From Candidatus Gastranaerophilales bacterium (lineage in GTDB: Bacteria > Cyanobacteriota > Vampirovibrionia > Gastranaerophilales > Gastranaerophilaceae), in contig CAJONH010000118.1 in NCBI GenBank assembly GCA_905235825.1, positions 1 through 7,318 on the forward strand: a stretch of 7,318 bases of DNA, given 5' to 3'. The notes beneath the pieces were generated by a model. The model saw nothing but the letters and a program-made list of their open reading frames with translations, made no database searches and was not told the origin of the DNA. This document shows positions 5,743 through 7,318 of this stretch, in pieces; position 1 is the first letter of the stretch, and each line of letters begins with the position of its first letter. The translations under genes and the position numbers were made by a program.

Positions 5743-6567
5743 CTAGCATTCTTTTACTAAATGAAAGATTTTATTGCAAACCGAAAAAATTTCTTTTGCC
5801 TGTTCAAAATTAATCATATTAGCTCCGTCGCAAAGTGCTGTATCGGGATTAGGGTGAACTTCAAAAAATAATCCGTCGGCACCTGCTGCAGCTGCGGCTT
5901 TCGCTAATATAGAAACAAACTTTCTTTCTCCGCCGGAGCTTTCTCCGCAGCCTCCGGGCAATTGTACACTATGCGTGGCATCAAAAATAACGGGATAGCC
6001 CATTTCTTGAATAATGGGAATTGCACGCATATCAGATACTAAATTATTATAACCGAAGGTTACACCTCTATCTGTGATTGTGATTTTATCGTTGCCCGAT
6101 TCTTTTACTTTATTTGCAATTGATTTCATTTGTGCGGGTGCTAAAAACTGACCTTTTTTTATATTTATAATTTTATTGGTTTTTGCAGCAGCAACAAGTA
6201 AATCGGTTTGACGGCACAAAAATGCAGGAATTTGAATAATGTCTGCAACTTCCGCTGCCATATCAGCTTCGTTTGGATTATGAATATCCGTGACAATGGG
6301 AACGTTAAATTCTTTTTTTACTTCCTTTAAAAGCTCAATTCCTTTTTCAATTCCAAGTCCTCTATATGAGTTTAAAGAACTTCTGTTTGCTTTATCATAA
6401 GATGATTTGAATACGAAATTAATATCTGACTGTGCGGTTAAATTTTTTAAATATTCTGCCGTTTTAAAAAGAATATCTTTTGATTCTATGGCACAAGGCC
6501 CTGCAAGTATTGTAAGTTTATCGGAACCTATTTCAAAATTATTCAATTTAATTTTATTTATAAGCAT
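5743..6567 (-). CDS. kdsA: 3-deoxy-D-manno-octulosonate 8-phosphate synthase (KDO-8-P synthase)
   Basis: KdsA is the cytoplasmic TIM-barrel enzyme that condenses phosphoenolpyruvate with D-arabinose 5-phosphate to KDO 8-phosphate, feeding the KDO that links lipid A to LPS core. The 274-residue product is full length. Family motifs: AGPCAIES (22-29), FKSSYDKANRSS (53-64), IPAFLCRQTDLL (113-124), NIKKGQFLAP (135-144) and ATHSVQLPGG (197-206). C25, H199, E236 and D247 have exactly the spacing of the metal ligands C11, H185, E222 and D233 of the Aquifex enzyme, so this is the metal-dependent class. The frame extends to a TTG at 6588, but the ATG at 6567 has GGAG (6575-6578) seven bases upstream and is preferred. 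It appears monocistronic, with its own TTGACA promoter. No other kds or lpx gene is in view. Confidence 0.97.
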   Translation of the reverse strand: MLINKIKLNNFEIGSDKLTILAGPCAIESKDILFKTAEYLKNLTAQSDINFVFKSSYDKANRSSLNSYRGLGIEKGIELLKEVKKEFNVPIVTDIHNPNEADMAAEVADIIQIPAFLCRQTDLLVAAAKTNKIINIKKGQFLAPAQMKSIANKVKESGNDKITITDRGVTFGYNNLVSDMRAIPIIQEMGYPVIFDATHSVQLPGGCGESSGGERKFVSILAKAAAAAGADGLFFEVHPNPDTALCDGANMINFEQAKEIFSVCNKIFHLVKEC

Positions 6568-6609
6568 ATTAAATCTCCATACAGCCAATAAAATGATACA
6601 ACAAAATTT

Positions 6610-6643
6610 TTAATAACGATATAATAAAATTTTGTCAATTGAC
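6610..6643 (-). promoter_or_regulatory. kdsA: kdsA promoter with overlapping palindrome
   Basis: On the minus strand a perfect TTGACA (plus 6633-6638) stands 17 bases from TATTAA (plus 6610-6615), about 40 bases before the kdsA ATG. The -35 lies inside the perfect ten-base palindrome GTCAATTGAC (6634-6643), well placed for a repressor, though such a short AT-centred palindrome may be chance. Confidence 0.65.
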
Positions 6644-6704
6644 GGGACATAATTTTAAGATGTATTACCGTAACATTGTATATAGTTAAACAATTTATAA
6701 ACAA

Positions 6705-6729
6705 TAAAAAAAAGCGGGAAATTTCCCGC
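6705..6729 (-). terminator. Terminator downstream of the Cys-rich peptide gene
   Basis: The 16-base perfect palindrome GCGGGAAATTTCCCGC (6714-6729) forms a GC-rich hairpin. On the minus strand it runs straight into nine T (A run at plus 6705-6713). It would end transcription from the peptide gene after a 3' region of about 250 bases that contains the repeat array, and it insulates kdsA. Confidence 0.9.
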
Positions 6730-6775
6730 AAATATCTACGTAAATAAATCTTTTAATATTACTTAAAATGGAACA

Positions 6776-6950
6776 GCAGGGCAGGCTTTAGACTACCAAA
6801 ATTTATAATTTTTTAACTCGGTAGACTAAAGTCTACCCTACTTGCTACCGAAATTTAATGTTTTATTGTTTGGTAGACTAAAGTCTACCCTACTTGCTAC
6901 CAAAATTTATAATTTTTTAACTCGGCAGACTAAAGTCTACCCTACTTGCT
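6776..6950. repeat. 52-base-period palindromic repeat array, MITE/REP-like
   Basis: Three copies of a repeat start at 6820, 6872 and 6924, exactly 52 bases apart. Copies 1 and 2 are identical over 30 bases (6820-6849, 6872-6901). Copy 3 has one change (GGC for GGT) and stops at 27. Each begins with the inverted repeat GGTAGACT-AA-AGTCTACC followed by CTACTTGCT. The 22-base AT-rich spacers at 6798-6819 and 6902-6923 are identical; that at 6850-6871 differs. The left end (6776-6797, AGCAGGGCAGGCTTTAGACT onward) is a degenerate, inverted version of the right end, so the whole block has imperfect terminal inverted repeats. It fits a non-coding mobile repeat that grew by tandem duplication. Confidence 0.85.
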
Positions 6951-6975
6951 GAAGTCACCACTGCTTAATACTCGC

Positions 6976-7305
6976 TTACCATGTAGTAATGCTGTATCTC
7001 CAGCAGGAACTTCCTTCATAACAACATGGATCGCCACTGTCAGGTCTGTCTATAAGTGTTTGCATTCCGCCATGGTCAGTACAAAATCGTGTTTGACATA
7101 AATATCGGTTATCAGTACCGGTACGTACATTATGCTGTCTGATACATGTAGAACTCCTGCCAGAATAACATGTATAATTTACCCGATATCCGTCTACACA
7201 AGTGCATAAACAATGTGCTTGAACATCGGAAATTAAAATTACATCATCATAAGTATTTAATATATCTTCATCCGACAAATTTTCAAGTTCAGTATAATCA
7301 GTCAT
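6976..7305 (-). CDS. Small Cys-rich protein, candidate RiPP precursor
   Basis: I do not recognise a family. The 109-residue product has two contrasting parts. Residues 1-30 are acidic and Cys-free (nine Asp/Glu; LSDEDIL at 10-16), like the leaders of modified-peptide precursors. Residues 31-109 contain ten Cys (32, 34, 36, 46, 54, 70, 75, 94, 95, 101), opening with CLCTC and including GDPCC and a terminal SSCWRYSITTW. There is no Sec signal peptide, membrane span or double-Gly cleavage site. ATG at 7305 is supported by GAAAGG (7313-7318) seven bases upstream, at the window edge. The leader DNA is AT-rich like the genome, while the core DNA is visibly richer in G and C. No modification or export gene is visible; the upstream side lies outside the window. 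Alternatives are a metal-binding or disulfide-rich cytoplasmic protein. Real gene likely, function uncertain. Confidence 0.75.
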   Translation of the reverse strand: MTDYTELENLSDEDILNTYDDVILISDVQAHCLCTCVDGYRVNYTCYSGRSSTCIRQHNVRTGTDNRYLCQTRFCTDHGGMQTLIDRPDSGDPCCYEGSSCWRYSITTW

Positions 7306-7318
7306 TTTTTTACCTTTC

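Noticed and set aside
6568..6588. Seven-residue N-terminal extension of KdsA from a TTG at 6588
   Set aside because: The GGAG at 6575-6578 lies inside this extension, exactly seven bases before the ATG at 6567, and KdsA proteins normally begin close to that point.
6407..6613. Plus-strand open frame over the start of kdsA
   Set aside because: It is antisense to conserved KdsA residues and runs through the kdsA ribosome-binding site.
6639..6668. Plus-strand promoter starting TTGACG
   Set aside because: The matching -10 is poor and no plus-strand gene lies downstream; the palindrome GTCAATTGAC creates the TTGAC by symmetry.
6798..6950. CRISPR-like array: 30-base repeats with 22-base spacers
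   Set aside because: Two of three spacers are identical, spacers are very short and AT-rich, the repeat is itself a near-perfect palindrome, and there are no cas genes. A tandem palindromic repeat fits better.

Overview
The window looks like chromosomal DNA from a very AT-rich, LPS-making bacterium. The best guess is a non-photosynthetic relative of Cyanobacteria (Vampirovibrionia/Melainabacteria, Gastranaerophilales-like). Three things support this. FtsZ carries cyanobacterial-style signatures (GVEFW, RGVQGISDIIT, NVDFADVR). A KDO-8-phosphate synthase implies an outer membrane with LPS. A triple-SLH envelope protein is typical of cyanobacteria, and also of Negativicutes, which remain the main alternative. 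The placement is inference; no rRNA or photosynthesis gene is present.

Layout. At the left edge (1-85) is the probable C-terminal tail of a plus-strand gene, then an unrecognised 179-residue protein (171-710), then ftsZ (835-2007) closed by a strong terminator. Everything after that is on the minus strand. 2082-2384 is an orphan 100-residue protein, probably read from a leaderless mRNA. 3989-2439 is a three-gene operon: a zinc-finger membrane anti-sigma factor, an ECF sigma factor and a His-rich Spy/CpxP-like periplasmic protein. A match to an ECF-type promoter precedes it and a hairpin terminator follows it. 5388-4120 encodes an exported SLH protein with its own good housekeeping promoter and a terminator. 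6567-5743 is kdsA, of the metal-dependent type. 6705-6950 holds a terminator and a 52-nt-period array of palindromic repeats. 7305-6976 encodes a small protein with ten cysteines and an acidic N-terminal leader, a candidate ribosomally made, modified peptide precursor.

How it fits together. Most of the window concerns the cell envelope: division (FtsZ), LPS core sugar (KdsA), a surface-layer-type protein, and an envelope stress or metal-sensing regulatory unit. In that unit the Spy-like protein could sense or buffer periplasmic stress, the anti-sigma factor would carry the signal across the inner membrane, and the sigma factor would activate its own operon. The organisation recalls CnrYXH, but gene order and proteins differ.

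The two most interesting loci are the Cys-rich peptide gene at the right edge, whose possible maturation genes would lie outside the window, and the self-contained anti-sigma/sigma/Spy-like operon.
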